Below, one piece after another: positions 16,114 to 24,538 of a DNA stretch of 39,167 bases. The notes under the pieces were generated by a model. The model searched no databases and was not told where the DNA came from. It saw only the letters and a program-made list of their open reading frames with translations. Each line of letters opens with the position of its first letter. Within the stretch, counting starts at the first letter, position 1. The DNA is from Akkermansia muciniphila (GTDB lineage Bacteria; Verrucomicrobiota; Verrucomicrobiia; Verrucomicrobiales; Akkermansiaceae), in assembly GCA_945883695.1 (NCBI GenBank), contig CAMCYK010000027.1, forward strand, positions 1-39,167, written 5' to 3'. The position numbers were made by a program, and so were the translations under genes.

Positions 16114-16530
16114 TCACTCCGGACTGAGCGGCATCTCCTCGTGCAGCTTGCCGTCGAACTGCTTCCGGCTGCGATGGAGCTCCGTGATCCTGCCCTCCGC
16201 GTCGACCACCGGCGAGAGGCCGCAGGTCAGGGAGGTGTGGCGGGTCCCCAGGAAGTCGGCATCACCGGTGAACCAATCGTCGATCCCGCTCTGTTCCTTG
16301 AATTCCTCGAACAGCATGCCGGGCACGACGCCCAGCGCGGCGAGCTCGGCCAGCATCTCCGCGTTCGACCGCTTGGAGTAGATCACCTCGTTGATCCGCG
16401 TCGCCATCACGGGCCGGTAGGGATCGAGCTGCTCTTCCTCCACCGGTTTCTCCGGCTTCACTCCGCCGCAGCCGGCCAGCCCGAACCACAGGACCCCGCA
16501 TGCCGCTGCCAGCCAGGAATTCCGTTTCAT
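16114..16530 (-). CDS. Small lipoprotein of unknown function
   Basis: The 138-residue product begins with a lipoprotein signal (MKRNSWLAAACGVLWFGLAG then Cys21; lipobox LAGC). The mature part is acidic and soluble, with YRPVMATRINEVIYSKRSNA and DADFLGTRHTSLTCGLSPVV. I do not recognise a family. It is 6 bases downstream of the PPK2 gene on the same strand, so it is probably co-transcribed with it; the function is unknown. It is convergent with the M60 peptidase gene across 63 bases. Confidence 0.75.
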   Translation of the reverse strand: MKRNSWLAAACGVLWFGLAGCGGVKPEKPVEEEQLDPYRPVMATRINEVIYSKRSNAEMLAELAALGVVPGMLFEEFKEQSGIDDWFTGDADFLGTRHTSLTCGLSPVVDAEGRITELHRSRKQFDGKLHEEMPLSPE

Positions 16531-16536
16531 CGCCGT

Positions 16537-17361
16537 TCAGTCGAGGGTGACCGATTCCGGATCCCAGCCCAGCTTGGGATAACTCATTCCCAAGCCTTTC
16601 AATGTGTCCACCACCAGCCGGGCGACCACGAGGTTGCGGTACCATTTGCGGTTGGCCGGAATGACGAACCAGGGCGCCTCCTCCGTGCTGGTCCTGCCGA
16701 TCAGGTCCTCATACGCCCTCTGGAAATCATCCCAGCGGGCGCGGTCGGCGAAATCCTCGGGATTGAGTTTCCAGTGCTTGTCCGGATTCACCAGCCGCGC
16801 CTCGATCCGCCGCTTCTGCTCGTCCTTGGTGATGTGCAGGAAAATCTTGAGGATCGTGGTGCCTTCTTCGGCCAGCAGCCGCTCGAACTCGATGATGTGC
16901 CGGTAACGGCGCTTCCAGACCTCGTCGCCGAAAATCTTCTTCACCCGCACCGCCAGGATATCCTCGTAGTGGCTGCGGTTGAAAATCACGATCTGCCCGT
17001 TGCCCGGGACATGCGGGTGGACGCGCCACAGGAAATCCCGCGCCAGCTCGTCGTGGTTCGGCTTCTTGAAGGCCTTCACATGCACCCCCTGCGGATCGAC
17101 CCGCGAAAACACGTGCTTCACGCAGCCGTCCTTGCCGCCGGTATCCATCGCCTGGAGCACGATCAGCAGCCGGCGCTTGTTCTGGGCGTAAAGCACCTTC
17201 TGGAGCTCCTGAAGCTCGTCGCGCAGCTCGTCGAACAGATTCTGGGTCGACGATTTCCCGCCATTCGGGAAATACGAGCTGTCAGACCCGTCGATCGCCG
17301 CGAGGTCCACCTTCTCGCCGGGCTTGACGCGATAGCGCTTGATGGCGTCGCCGAATTTCAT
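16537..17361 (-). CDS. Polyphosphate kinase 2 family protein (polyphosphate:nucleotide phosphotransferase)
   Basis: The 274-residue single-domain PPK2 protein starts at ATG 17359-17361 (MKFGDAIKRYRVKPG); an upstream ATG adds nine unlike residues. Walker A LQAMDTGGKDG (about 69-79), Walker B-like IVIFNRSHYEDI (124-135) and the lid KDEQKRRIEARLVNPDKHW are clear. PPK2 enzymes move phosphate between polyphosphate and nucleoside mono- or diphosphates in the cytoplasm. Length and the N-terminal IDGSDSSYFPNGGK motif fit the one-domain polyphosphate:AMP/ADP phosphotransferase group. Ppx and Ppk1 genes lie about 5.5 kb away across the giant CotH gene. Confidence 0.93.
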   Translation of the reverse strand: MKFGDAIKRYRVKPGEKVDLAAIDGSDSSYFPNGGKSSTQNLFDELRDELQELQKVLYAQNKRRLLIVLQAMDTGGKDGCVKHVFSRVDPQGVHVKAFKKPNHDELARDFLWRVHPHVPGNGQIVIFNRSHYEDILAVRVKKIFGDEVWKRRYRHIIEFERLLAEEGTTILKIFLHITKDEQKRRIEARLVNPDKHWKLNPEDFADRARWDDFQRAYEDLIGRTSTEEAPWFVIPANRKWYRNLVVARLVVDTLKGLGMSYPKLGWDPESVTLD

Positions 17362-17409
17362 TGGAGCCGATGTTCCGGCGCGCGCCACGGACTGGCAAGC
17401 ATCGACTCG

Positions 17410-20400
17410 TCAGGGGGCCGATTCCGTCACCGAGAGACGGAAGAAACCGCGGGGACGCCCGGCCACGGACATGCCGGCGCGGCGGTTCTGGAAGCCCGAT
17501 GAAAGCGAAACGGCGCTGCTGTCGACCCGCTCCCAGCTGCCGAGGTCGGCCGAATGCTCGATCGCGACCACCGCGCCGGGGCGGTCGGTGCGGAAAGCGT
17601 AATCGAACAGCACCTCGTCCCCGCTGAAGACCATCTGGAACGGCGCTCCGGAATCGCGCACGCTTGCCGACGAGCCGAGCGCGTATTCGACGAAATTCGA
17701 CCGGCCGTCCCGGTCGGGATCGTCGTCGGGATCCCGGTCGCCGGCGGGCAGGCCGGAAGCGCCGATCCACGAGGCGAACGAGGTGCCGGGCGCCCCCGCG
17801 CCGGGATTCGGCGTCGCGGCGATCCAGTTGACGAAGTCGTTGCCATACTCCTCCTCCGCGACCTTGGTCAGCGACGGCCCGCCACCCGCCGCGGTGGCCG
17901 CCCACGGGCTGGCGATCTCGTAGCCGACGCGGTCGACCCTCGCGAACTGCCGCACGTTCGCGCCATCGACGCCCGCCGGGCGGGCGATCTGGATCTGTTC
18001 TCCTTCGTTCGACAGCCGGCCGGCAGTCCATTCGATCACCCGCGTCCCGGGCGGCGGGGTGAAGGCAGCGTTGAAGCGGGTCAGGCTCTTGGTCAGGATG
18101 ATCCTTTCGCCGGCCGCCATCACGACCGGATTCACGGCCGGAAACTCGTGGTCGATCCCGTCGGTGATCCGCCAGGCCGCTCCTTTCAAGGCTTCGTAGA
18201 GGGCCACCGGCTGGTCCGAGATGTTGAGCAGCTCGAAGTATTCCGAATCCGCGTGCCCTCCGGGCTGGTAGTTCACCTCGGAAATCACCACCGGCCCGAT
18301 CCGCGGACCGCGGTTGGGGGCCCCCGGCGTCGGGGCGACCAGCGCCACGAAGTTCCAGGTGCCACTACTAGGCTTGTAGTAGTTCCCGAGGGCCCCGCCC
18401 TCCAGCGACGCCCCGAAGTCCTCCTTGGCCTGGTAATCGGTGATCTCGTCGTTGACCGCCGAGCTCAGGTAGACGGTCTCGCCGGCCTCGCTCAGCCCGA
18501 AAGGCGTGATGCGGCCGGGATCGATGCTCGCGCTGCCGAAATGCTGGTCCTCGTCGAACACCAGATACCCGCCGGCCGGAATGACGGTGCCGGCCGGAAT
18601 GCGGTACTTCGCGAGGTTCACCCCGCTGTCGCTGAGGAACCAGCCGCCGATGTCGATCGCGGCGGACGAACGGTTGTGGAGCTCGATCCAGTCCGGCGCG
18701 GTTCCCGAGTTGGCGAACACTTCCTCGATCACCACCGTGTCGCCGATAACGAAGGGATAGTGGTCCGGTGAATAGACATAAAGCGCTCCGATGTCGGCGC
18801 GGCTGCCGTCCGGATCCGGCGCATGCCCCAGGCGGCCGGCATTGATGGCGGGCGAATCCGGGCGGAGCTGGAAGTTCAGCACCGAGGGATCGACAAACTC
18901 CGGATCGGCCAGCTGGTTGCCGTTGCCGCTCATCGCGACCGTATCGGAGAGCGAGAAGATCACCGTGGCATCCGACAGCGCGTCCGCCGTCACAGTGCCG
19001 TCCTGACAGCGGGAAAAGATCGTGTTCTCGACGTTCGCCGTGCCGCCGCCGGAGCCGAAGTTCTTCTCATAGACATCCACGCCCTTGCCGCAGTCGACGA
19101 AGGTGTTCTGGTCGATGGTGGCCACCGATCCGCTGTCTTTCACGCCGACCCCGAGGGCGCAGCCAACCACCAGGTTGCGGCGGATGGTGACGGTGGATCC
19201 TTGACCGACGGAGAAGCCCTTGTCGGAGGTGAAGTAGATCAGGTTGCCCTGGACCACCAGGTTCGAGCACTGCTCGCCGACGTCCACACCGTCGCTGTTC
19301 GGGCCCTGGAAGCGGTGGATCCGGTTGTTCGCGATGATGCCGCCGGACACGCCGTCGTAGTCGATGGCATCGGTGTCGGGCGCGTTGTTGCCCATGAAGA
19401 CGCAGTTGCGGGTCTCCGCGTAGCCGCCCTTCACGTTGATGCAATCCCCGGTGTAGGGCGTGCGGAGCCGGCTGTCGCGCAGGATTGTCGAACCTCCGCG
19501 GGTGAAGACCGGACCCTCGGAGTCGTCGATGTCCACGAAGTCCATCACCAGCGTCGCGTTGAGGCCGGAAATGGCATACGGATACACGGTGGGATCATAC
19601 CCGCGGGAAGCGCCGCGGATCCTCAGGTGGGCGAGATTGCTGGGAACCGCCGGGCTTTCGAAGCTGATCCCGCCCCAGACCGCCCCGTCGCGTCCGGTGA
19701 TCTGGACCGGCTGCAGCGCCGTTCCCTGCACTTGGAGCGATCCCTGGACGCGAATGTTCCGGCCTGCCGGCATCCTCAGTTCCACCCCGGCCGCGAGGGT
19801 CAGAGTCAGCCCGGGAGGAACGATCAGATCCTCGCTCAGCGTGTAGGGCGAACCCGCGAGGCTGAAGGTGGTATTGGCGGCAAGCGTGCCGCCGGTCACG
19901 GTCTCGCCGGACGGCACGAAGTTCGCGGTGATGGCGGCGGCACCGTTGAGGGTGACGGTCGTGGAGGCTCCGCCGCCCGCCCCGGTCCAGCCGGTGAAAG
20001 TGTAGCCGGGAGCCGCCTCGGCGGTCAGGTCGAAAGAGATGTTCGGGAACATCTTCACCAGTCCCGGTTCGACCGGCACCCCGCAGACCAGCACCCGTCC
20101 GCCGGCCGGGGTGTCGACGCCGAGCGTCAGGTCCACCGGTGCGGCCACCCCGAGCCGGGCCTGCAACTCGGCGTGCACGTTCCCGTCGCGGGCGATCATG
20201 AAATCCTTCACGCCCTGGATGCTGTTGGCACGGGCGGTCACCGTGGTCCCGTTGTATGAAGCCCAGCGCGCGGCATGGCGCGGGATCTCCGCATCGGTCT
20301 CCGCCGCCATCTGGTCGATGATCGAGTTGATCCGCGACGGCTTGAAAGTTGATGCCACGTGTGCGGCGAAGCGCTGGGCGAGGCGGTTCTTGAAGGTCGT

Positions 20401-22689
20401 GTTGGTTTTCAGGCGGATCAGCACCTCGTCGCCGGTCAGCAACCCGTTGAGGACGCTGGTCGTGAGGGACGAGGTTTGGAAAGTCCGGTCCATGTCGGGC
20501 AGGAACCAGCGCCACTTCGAGCCCGGCTTGCGCTCGCGCCAGAACTCGCGGTTGTGCTGCCAGCTGATGTTGATGGCGTAGGACTCGGCGACCACGAAGT
20601 CGATGAAGCTGTCGATGTCGATCCGCGACTCAGCGAAGGCGTAGTTGGCGGGCTGTGTCAGGTCGCTGCCGTTGAGGAAAGCCAGCAGGTCGAGCCAGTC
20701 GTCAGCATTCCCCTTCTCGATCCCGAGCGAAACCGCGGTCGAGTCGACGTGGCCGTAAAGCAGGTGGTCCACGTCGTCCGGGTTGACCCGCTTGTGCTCG
20801 AAGAACCACTTGTCGTCCCAGCGCGAGCGGATGTCGTGGATGCCCCAGTAGGCGCCGTTGATGAAGACGATGGCCGGCCGGTAATCGGAGGTGTCCGCTT
20901 TCATCCGTCCTTCCGCGATGAACGGCCACATGCCGTCGCGCAGCATGTCGGTGGCCCAGTTGTCGCCGCCGTCGCGCAAGGTCAGCCCGGTGTGCAGCGG
21001 GATGCCGGAGCCGGGGAAGACATCGTACTTGATCTCGTCGTCGCCATACTTCCCGCGCAGCGCGAAGTTCAGCGCGCGCTGGCCGTGGACCCAGTTGTTC
21101 TCGCCGCCGATCCGGAATCCGCCGTTGACCCGGAATCCGGGCGCGCCGCCCGGCGCGAAAAACTCGAGGCTGCCCGGCGCGTCCTTGCCTTTGTAGGCGT
21201 CGCGCAGGCCCAGCGCCGAGTTCGAAGTGCTGCTCACCAGCGGCTCGTGCTGGTTGTAGTAGATGCCTTTCTGGGCGCCGAACAAGGCGTCCGGATCCGC
21301 GACCACCGAAACGACCGGGAGGTTGCCGGGGGTCTCGCCGATGAAATAGGTCCGCGTCTCGACCAGCCCCGGCGGCTTGCCGCTCTGGACAACGCGGGCT
21401 CTCAGCACCGTCGTCGCGGTGACCGGCAAAGGCGCCGAATACTGCGGCGAGGTGATCCGTGGCAAACTGCCGTCGAGGGTATAGCGGATGTTCCCCGAGG
21501 CAGAGCTCAGGCTTACCGTCTGCGGTGCGGTGTAAAACCCGCTGTCCAGCGAAACCGTGGTGGCCACGCCGGGCACCCGCAGGTCGGGCACCGTCGTCCC
21601 GCTGTTCGCCGCGCCGTGCGTGGGCACTGCGAAATTGACCCACTGGGAATTCAACGACGGGTTCCGGCCCCGCGAGATGTCGTCCACCTGGGTCGTGTAA
21701 GCCAGCGAATCCAGCGTCGTCGACGAGGTGAAGGTCGTGGCCGTCAGGCCGAGGTCGAAGCTAAGGTCGCTGCTGTTGGCGGCACTCTGGTGGACTTCGA
21801 CTGCCAGCACGTTGTCACCGGGCAGCAGGCCGCTCGCCGGGAGATTGAACGTGGTGAAGGTCGACTCGTCGGTGCCGCCGACCGCCAGGGTCGCAAGCGT
21901 GAGGTGATTGATCTCGCCGGCCGGCAGGTTCTTCCGCACCACCTCCTCGCCGTTGAGGTAAACCACCGCTCCATCGTCCACCAGCAGCTTCAGACTCAGG
22001 CTGGCGATCAAGCTGGGATCCGCGACCTGGAAGGTGTGCCGGAAGTAGGTGGAGATGTATTTCGAAGCGGAGTTCGGCCCGAAGGAGACCTTGGTCGCCG
22101 GACTGTCTGCGTAACCCAGTTCCGCGGGACCGGATGCCCACGCCGAATCATCGAAGGTCCTCGCCCGCCACTGCGTGCTCTGGTTGCTCCCGTTGTCCAG
22201 ATACTTCCACACCGCCACCGTGGCGGGCGGCACCGGCGCCGGAACCGATGCTTGGACCAGCGTGGTCGTGGCAAGCCCGGTCGCCTTGGTCAGCACCAGC
22301 GCCTCGCCGTCGGACGAAAGGGAAAAGTTCGTGTGATAACCCTCGGTGGTGAAGTTGCGCCACGGCCAGTAACCGCGGGGACGCGTTTGCCCCGGGATGG
22401 CGTCGTGACCGTCCGCCCAGACCAGCAGGAAACCGTTCGCCGCGATGCTGGCACTCGCCGGGAACGGCCACTTGAAGGGCTTCAAGGGGTCGTCGCTCAG
22501 GTAATATCCAGCCAGATTGATCGGCGACCCGGTGGTGTTCTTCAGCTCGATCCAGTCCGGATAATCCTCGAAATCGACCACGTCGGCATGAACCTGCGTG
22601 TTGGCCGCAAGAAACTCGTTGAGCTGCACGTCGGCAGACGCGCCGACCACGAGAACGAGCGCCAGAAGAAGGTTCGAGCAGCAGCGCAT
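17410..22689 (-). CDS. Giant surface protein: lamin-tail, CotH kinase, InlB-like repeat and beta-helix domains
   Basis: The 1,759-residue product starts at ATG 22687-22689 (MRCCSNLLLALVLVVGASAD, a signal peptide); an ATG nine codons earlier is less signal-like. Approximate domains: lamin-tail 20-130 (DYPDWIELKNTTGSPINLAG), a beta-sandwich with VDDGAVVYLNGEEV (about 220-260), chitobiase C-terminal-like 385-450 (YTLDGSLPRITSPQYSAPLP), CotH kinase 453-790 (LPVVSVVADPDALFG, FLPDMDRTFQ), divergent InlB B-repeat about 870-910 (GYTFTGWTGAGGG), right-handed beta-helix about 920-1290, two lamin-tail domains (about 1310-1420, 1460-1580), and a tail with a DPDDDPDRDG acidic repeat. CotH of Bacillus phosphorylates coat proteins. 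Kinase activity here is unproven. Confidence 0.88.
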   Translation of the reverse strand: MRCCSNLLLALVLVVGASADVQLNEFLAANTQVHADVVDFEDYPDWIELKNTTGSPINLAGYYLSDDPLKPFKWPFPASASIAANGFLLVWADGHDAIPGQTRPRGYWPWRNFTTEGYHTNFSLSSDGEALVLTKATGLATTTLVQASVPAPVPPATVAVWKYLDNGSNQSTQWRARTFDDSAWASGPAELGYADSPATKVSFGPNSASKYISTYFRHTFQVADPSLIASLSLKLLVDDGAVVYLNGEEVVRKNLPAGEINHLTLATLAVGGTDESTFTTFNLPASGLLPGDNVLAVEVHQSAANSSDLSFDLGLTATTFTSSTTLDSLAYTTQVDDISRGRNPSLNSQWVNFAVPTHGAANSGTTVPDLRVPGVATTVSLDSGFYTAPQTVSLSSASGNIRYTLDGSLPRITSPQYSAPLPVTATTVLRARVVQSGKPPGLVETRTYFIGETPGNLPVVSVVADPDALFGAQKGIYYNQHEPLVSSTSNSALGLRDAYKGKDAPGSLEFFAPGGAPGFRVNGGFRIGGENNWVHGQRALNFALRGKYGDDEIKYDVFPGSGIPLHTGLTLRDGGDNWATDMLRDGMWPFIAEGRMKADTSDYRPAIVFINGAYWGIHDIRSRWDDKWFFEHKRVNPDDVDHLLYGHVDSTAVSLGIEKGNADDWLDLLAFLNGSDLTQPANYAFAESRIDIDSFIDFVVAESYAINISWQHNREFWRERKPGSKWRWFLPDMDRTFQTSSLTTSVLNGLLTGDEVLIRLKTNTTFKNRLAQRFAAHVASTFKPSRINSIIDQMAAETDAEIPRHAARWASYNGTTVTARANSIQGVKDFMIARDGNVHAELQARLGVAAPVDLTLGVDTPAGGRVLVCGVPVEPGLVKMFPNISFDLTAEAAPGYTFTGWTGAGGGASTTVTLNGAAAITANFVPSGETVTGGTLAANTTFSLAGSPYTLSEDLIVPPGLTLTLAAGVELRMPAGRNIRVQGSLQVQGTALQPVQITGRDGAVWGGISFESPAVPSNLAHLRIRGASRGYDPTVYPYAISGLNATLVMDFVDIDDSEGPVFTRGGSTILRDSRLRTPYTGDCINVKGGYAETRNCVFMGNNAPDTDAIDYDGVSGGIIANNRIHRFQGPNSDGVDVGEQCSNLVVQGNLIYFTSDKGFSVGQGSTVTIRRNLVVGCALGVGVKDSGSVATIDQNTFVDCGKGVDVYEKNFGSGGGTANVENTIFSRCQDGTVTADALSDATVIFSLSDTVAMSGNGNQLADPEFVDPSVLNFQLRPDSPAINAGRLGHAPDPDGSRADIGALYVYSPDHYPFVIGDTVVIEEVFANSGTAPDWIELHNRSSAAIDIGGWFLSDSGVNLAKYRIPAGTVIPAGGYLVFDEDQHFGSASIDPGRITPFGLSEAGETVYLSSAVNDEITDYQAKEDFGASLEGGALGNYYKPSSGTWNFVALVAPTPGAPNRGPRIGPVVISEVNYQPGGHADSEYFELLNISDQPVALYEALKGAAWRITDGIDHEFPAVNPVVMAAGERIILTKSLTRFNAAFTPPPGTRVIEWTAGRLSNEGEQIQIARPAGVDGANVRQFARVDRVGYEIASPWAATAAGGGPSLTKVAEEEYGNDFVNWIAATPNPGAGAPGTSFASWIGASGLPAGDRDPDDDPDRDGRSNFVEYALGSSASVRDSGAPFQMVFSGDEVLFDYAFRTDRPGAVVAIEHSADLGSWERVDSSAVSLSSGFQNRRAGMSVAGRPRGFFRLSVTESAP

Positions 22690-22758
22690 CGGCGGAATGT
22701 GAAACAATTCCGTCACACTTTAGCAAGAAGCGATTCGTAACACGCCCATACTATTGCG

Positions 22759-22771
22759 ATTGCGAAGCAAT
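22759..22771. promoter_or_regulatory. Palindrome in the divergent CotH / ppx intergenic region
   Basis: ATTGC-gaa-GCAAT sits in the 197-bp divergent region between the giant CotH gene (minus) and the ppx-like gene (plus), within the only AT-rich stretch of that gap. A second dyad, TGTGA-N10-TCACA on the minus strand, lies nearer the CotH start but has the wrong spacing for CRP. Either could be regulatory; there is no direct support. Confidence 0.25.
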
Positions 22772-22886
22772 AAAGAGGACTGAAGCAGATGCGGGCTCCG
22801 GCCGGTCGCGACCCCGCCACCTGCCGGGACCGCTCCGGCCCACATTCGTCATTGAAACCAGCCTCCTGCCGCGCTGTCCTTCGCCG

Positions 22887-24434
22887 ATGCCATCCGCTTC
22901 GCCCGCCGTCCCCGCCGGCACCCTCGTGACCGCGATCCACGTCGGGGCCTCCTCGGTCTCGCTGCTGGTCGCCGAGACCCTGCCCGACGGCTCCCATCGC
23001 GCGATCGATTTCCTGGAGCAGCCCGCGCCGCTGGCCCGCGACGTGTTCCGCCACGGCAGCGTCAGCGCGGAGACCACCGAACGCATCGTCGGCATCCTCA
23101 AGGACTATCAGAAGGCCCTCGCCGAATACGGGGCCGACGGTCGCCAGGTCACCCGCGCGGTCGCCACCAACATCCTGGTCGAGGCAAGCAACCACGACGT
23201 CTTCCTCAACCGCATCCGCATCGCCTGCGGGCTGTCGATCAACCCGATCGACGACGGCGAGATGACCCGCCTGATTTACCTCAAGACCCGCCGCCGCCTG
23301 AAGGACACCCCGGCGATGAAACGCCGCTGCACCCTGGTGGTCCACGTCGGCCCGGGCAACACCCGCGCCCTGCTTTTCGAGGAGGGCGCGATCACCCGCT
23401 ACACCAGCTACCGGCTCGGCACCCACCGGACCCGCGAGGCGACCGACGGCTCACACGCCGAAGGCGCGTCGATGCTCCGCGTGATCCGCGAACACACCAG
23501 CGGCAACCTCGCCCAGTTGCGCTTCGACTTTCACGACGTGCAACTCGACGCGCTGGTGGTCATCGGCTACGAAATCCAACAGATCGCCCGTCACCTGTCC
23601 AAGGGCTCGACCGCGGTCACCACCAAATCCCTCCGGCGGGTCGCGCTCGAAGCCTCGCAGATGAGCGACCTCGACCTGGTCACCCGCTTCCAGATCGACT
23701 ACCAGACCGCCGAGGCCCTGCTTCCCGCCCTCGAAACCAACCTCGCCATCGCGGAAATCCTCGGCCTCAAGGAAATCCACATCCCCGCCAGCGATTACGA
23801 GCAGGGCATCCTGCAGGACCTGCTGGTGTCCGGCAGCCTCGCCGGCACCCTCAATCCCGAGGTCCTACGGTCCGCCCGCATCCTCGCCCTGCGCTACCAG
23901 TCCGACCCCCGCCACGGCGAGCACGTCGCGAAAATCTGCGACCACCTGTTCGGCACGCTGCAGGACCTGCACCACATGACCCGCCACGACGCGATGCTGC
24001 TCCAGGTCGCCGCCATCCTCCACGAGGTCGGCACCTTCATCAGCCCCCGCGCCCACCACAAGCACTCCGAATACATCATCCTCAACAGCGAGATCTTCGG
24101 GCTCGACCGGTTGGACATCACGATGATCGCCCTGGTCTCCCGCTACCACCGCCATTCCGGCCCGCGGATCGACCACCCGAACTACCGCGACCTCGACACC
24201 GCCGACCGGATCCGCGTCGCCAAGCTGTCCGCCCTGCTCCGCGTCGCCGACGCCCTCGAACGGACCCATGACCAGCGGGTCCACGAGATCGTCCTCCACC
24301 GCGACGAGCGCCGCCTCCGCCTGGTCCTCCCCGGCGTGACCGACGCCGCCGTCGAGCGCCTCGCCATGGGCTCGAAGGGCGACCTCTTCGAGCAGGTCTT
24401 CGGCCTCGAGGTCGTGATCGACGACGCGGGATAA
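22887..24434 (+). CDS. Ppx/GppA-family exopolyphosphatase-like protein with C-terminal HD-type domain
   Basis: The 515-residue product has the ASKHA-fold Ppx domain followed by the HD-like helical domain (AAILHEVGTFISPRAHHKHS, where His-Glu replaces His-Asp as in E. coli Ppx, then SEYIILNSEIFGLD). Glu125 in DDGEMTRLIYL aligns with the catalytic Glu of Ppx. Two phosphate-binding loops are unusual: the D-x-G-S-N/T loop reads AIHVGASSV (His18 for Asp) and the D-I-G-G-G-S loop reads VHVGPGNTR (His153 for Asp). The start ATG 22887 is the first good one. It lies 104 bases before ppk1, as expected for a ppx-ppk pair. Function in polyphosphate or ppGpp turnover is inferred from family and context. 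Confidence 0.85.
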   Translation: MPSASPAVPAGTLVTAIHVGASSVSLLVAETLPDGSHRAIDFLEQPAPLARDVFRHGSVSAETTERIVGILKDYQKALAEYGADGRQVTRAVATNILVEASNHDVFLNRIRIACGLSINPIDDGEMTRLIYLKTRRRLKDTPAMKRRCTLVVHVGPGNTRALLFEEGAITRYTSYRLGTHRTREATDGSHAEGASMLRVIREHTSGNLAQLRFDFHDVQLDALVVIGYEIQQIARHLSKGSTAVTTKSLRRVALEASQMSDLDLVTRFQIDYQTAEALLPALETNLAIAEILGLKEIHIPASDYEQGILQDLLVSGSLAGTLNPEVLRSARILALRYQSDPRHGEHVAKICDHLFGTLQDLHHMTRHDAMLLQVAAILHEVGTFISPRAHHKHSEYIILNSEIFGLDRLDITMIALVSRYHRHSGPRIDHPNYRDLDTADRIRVAKLSALLRVADALERTHDQRVHEIVLHRDERRLRLVLPGVTDAAVERLAMGSKGDLFEQVFGLEVVIDDAG

Positions 24435-24538
24435 AGGCCAATCATCAATCAACAATCTTTCAATCATCAATCGGCCGGCGCTTCGCGATCTCATTTCAAG
24501 TCTTGAGTCTTGCGTCTTCCAGTCTTGCGTCTCTTCCC
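24435..24538 (+). repeat. Short low-complexity direct repeats before ppk1
   Basis: The ppx-ppk1 spacer holds two exact 12-bp repeats (caatcatcaatc at 24439-24450 and 24461-24472) and then repeated agtcttg/cgtctt units (24499-24533). It is AT-rich and pyrimidine-rich against a GC-rich background. It may contain the ppk1 promoter or an unwinding region. Confidence 0.5.

Noticed and set aside
22690-22715. CRP-like dyad TGTGA-N10-TCACA before the giant CotH gene
   Set aside because: Spacing is 10 rather than the 6 bases needed for a CRP site, so it is not listed as an operator.
20359-22740. 793-codon plus-strand frame inside the giant CotH gene
   Set aside because: Low-information His/Arg/Val/Asp-rich translation; the minus strand encodes recognisable lamin-tail and CotH domains.
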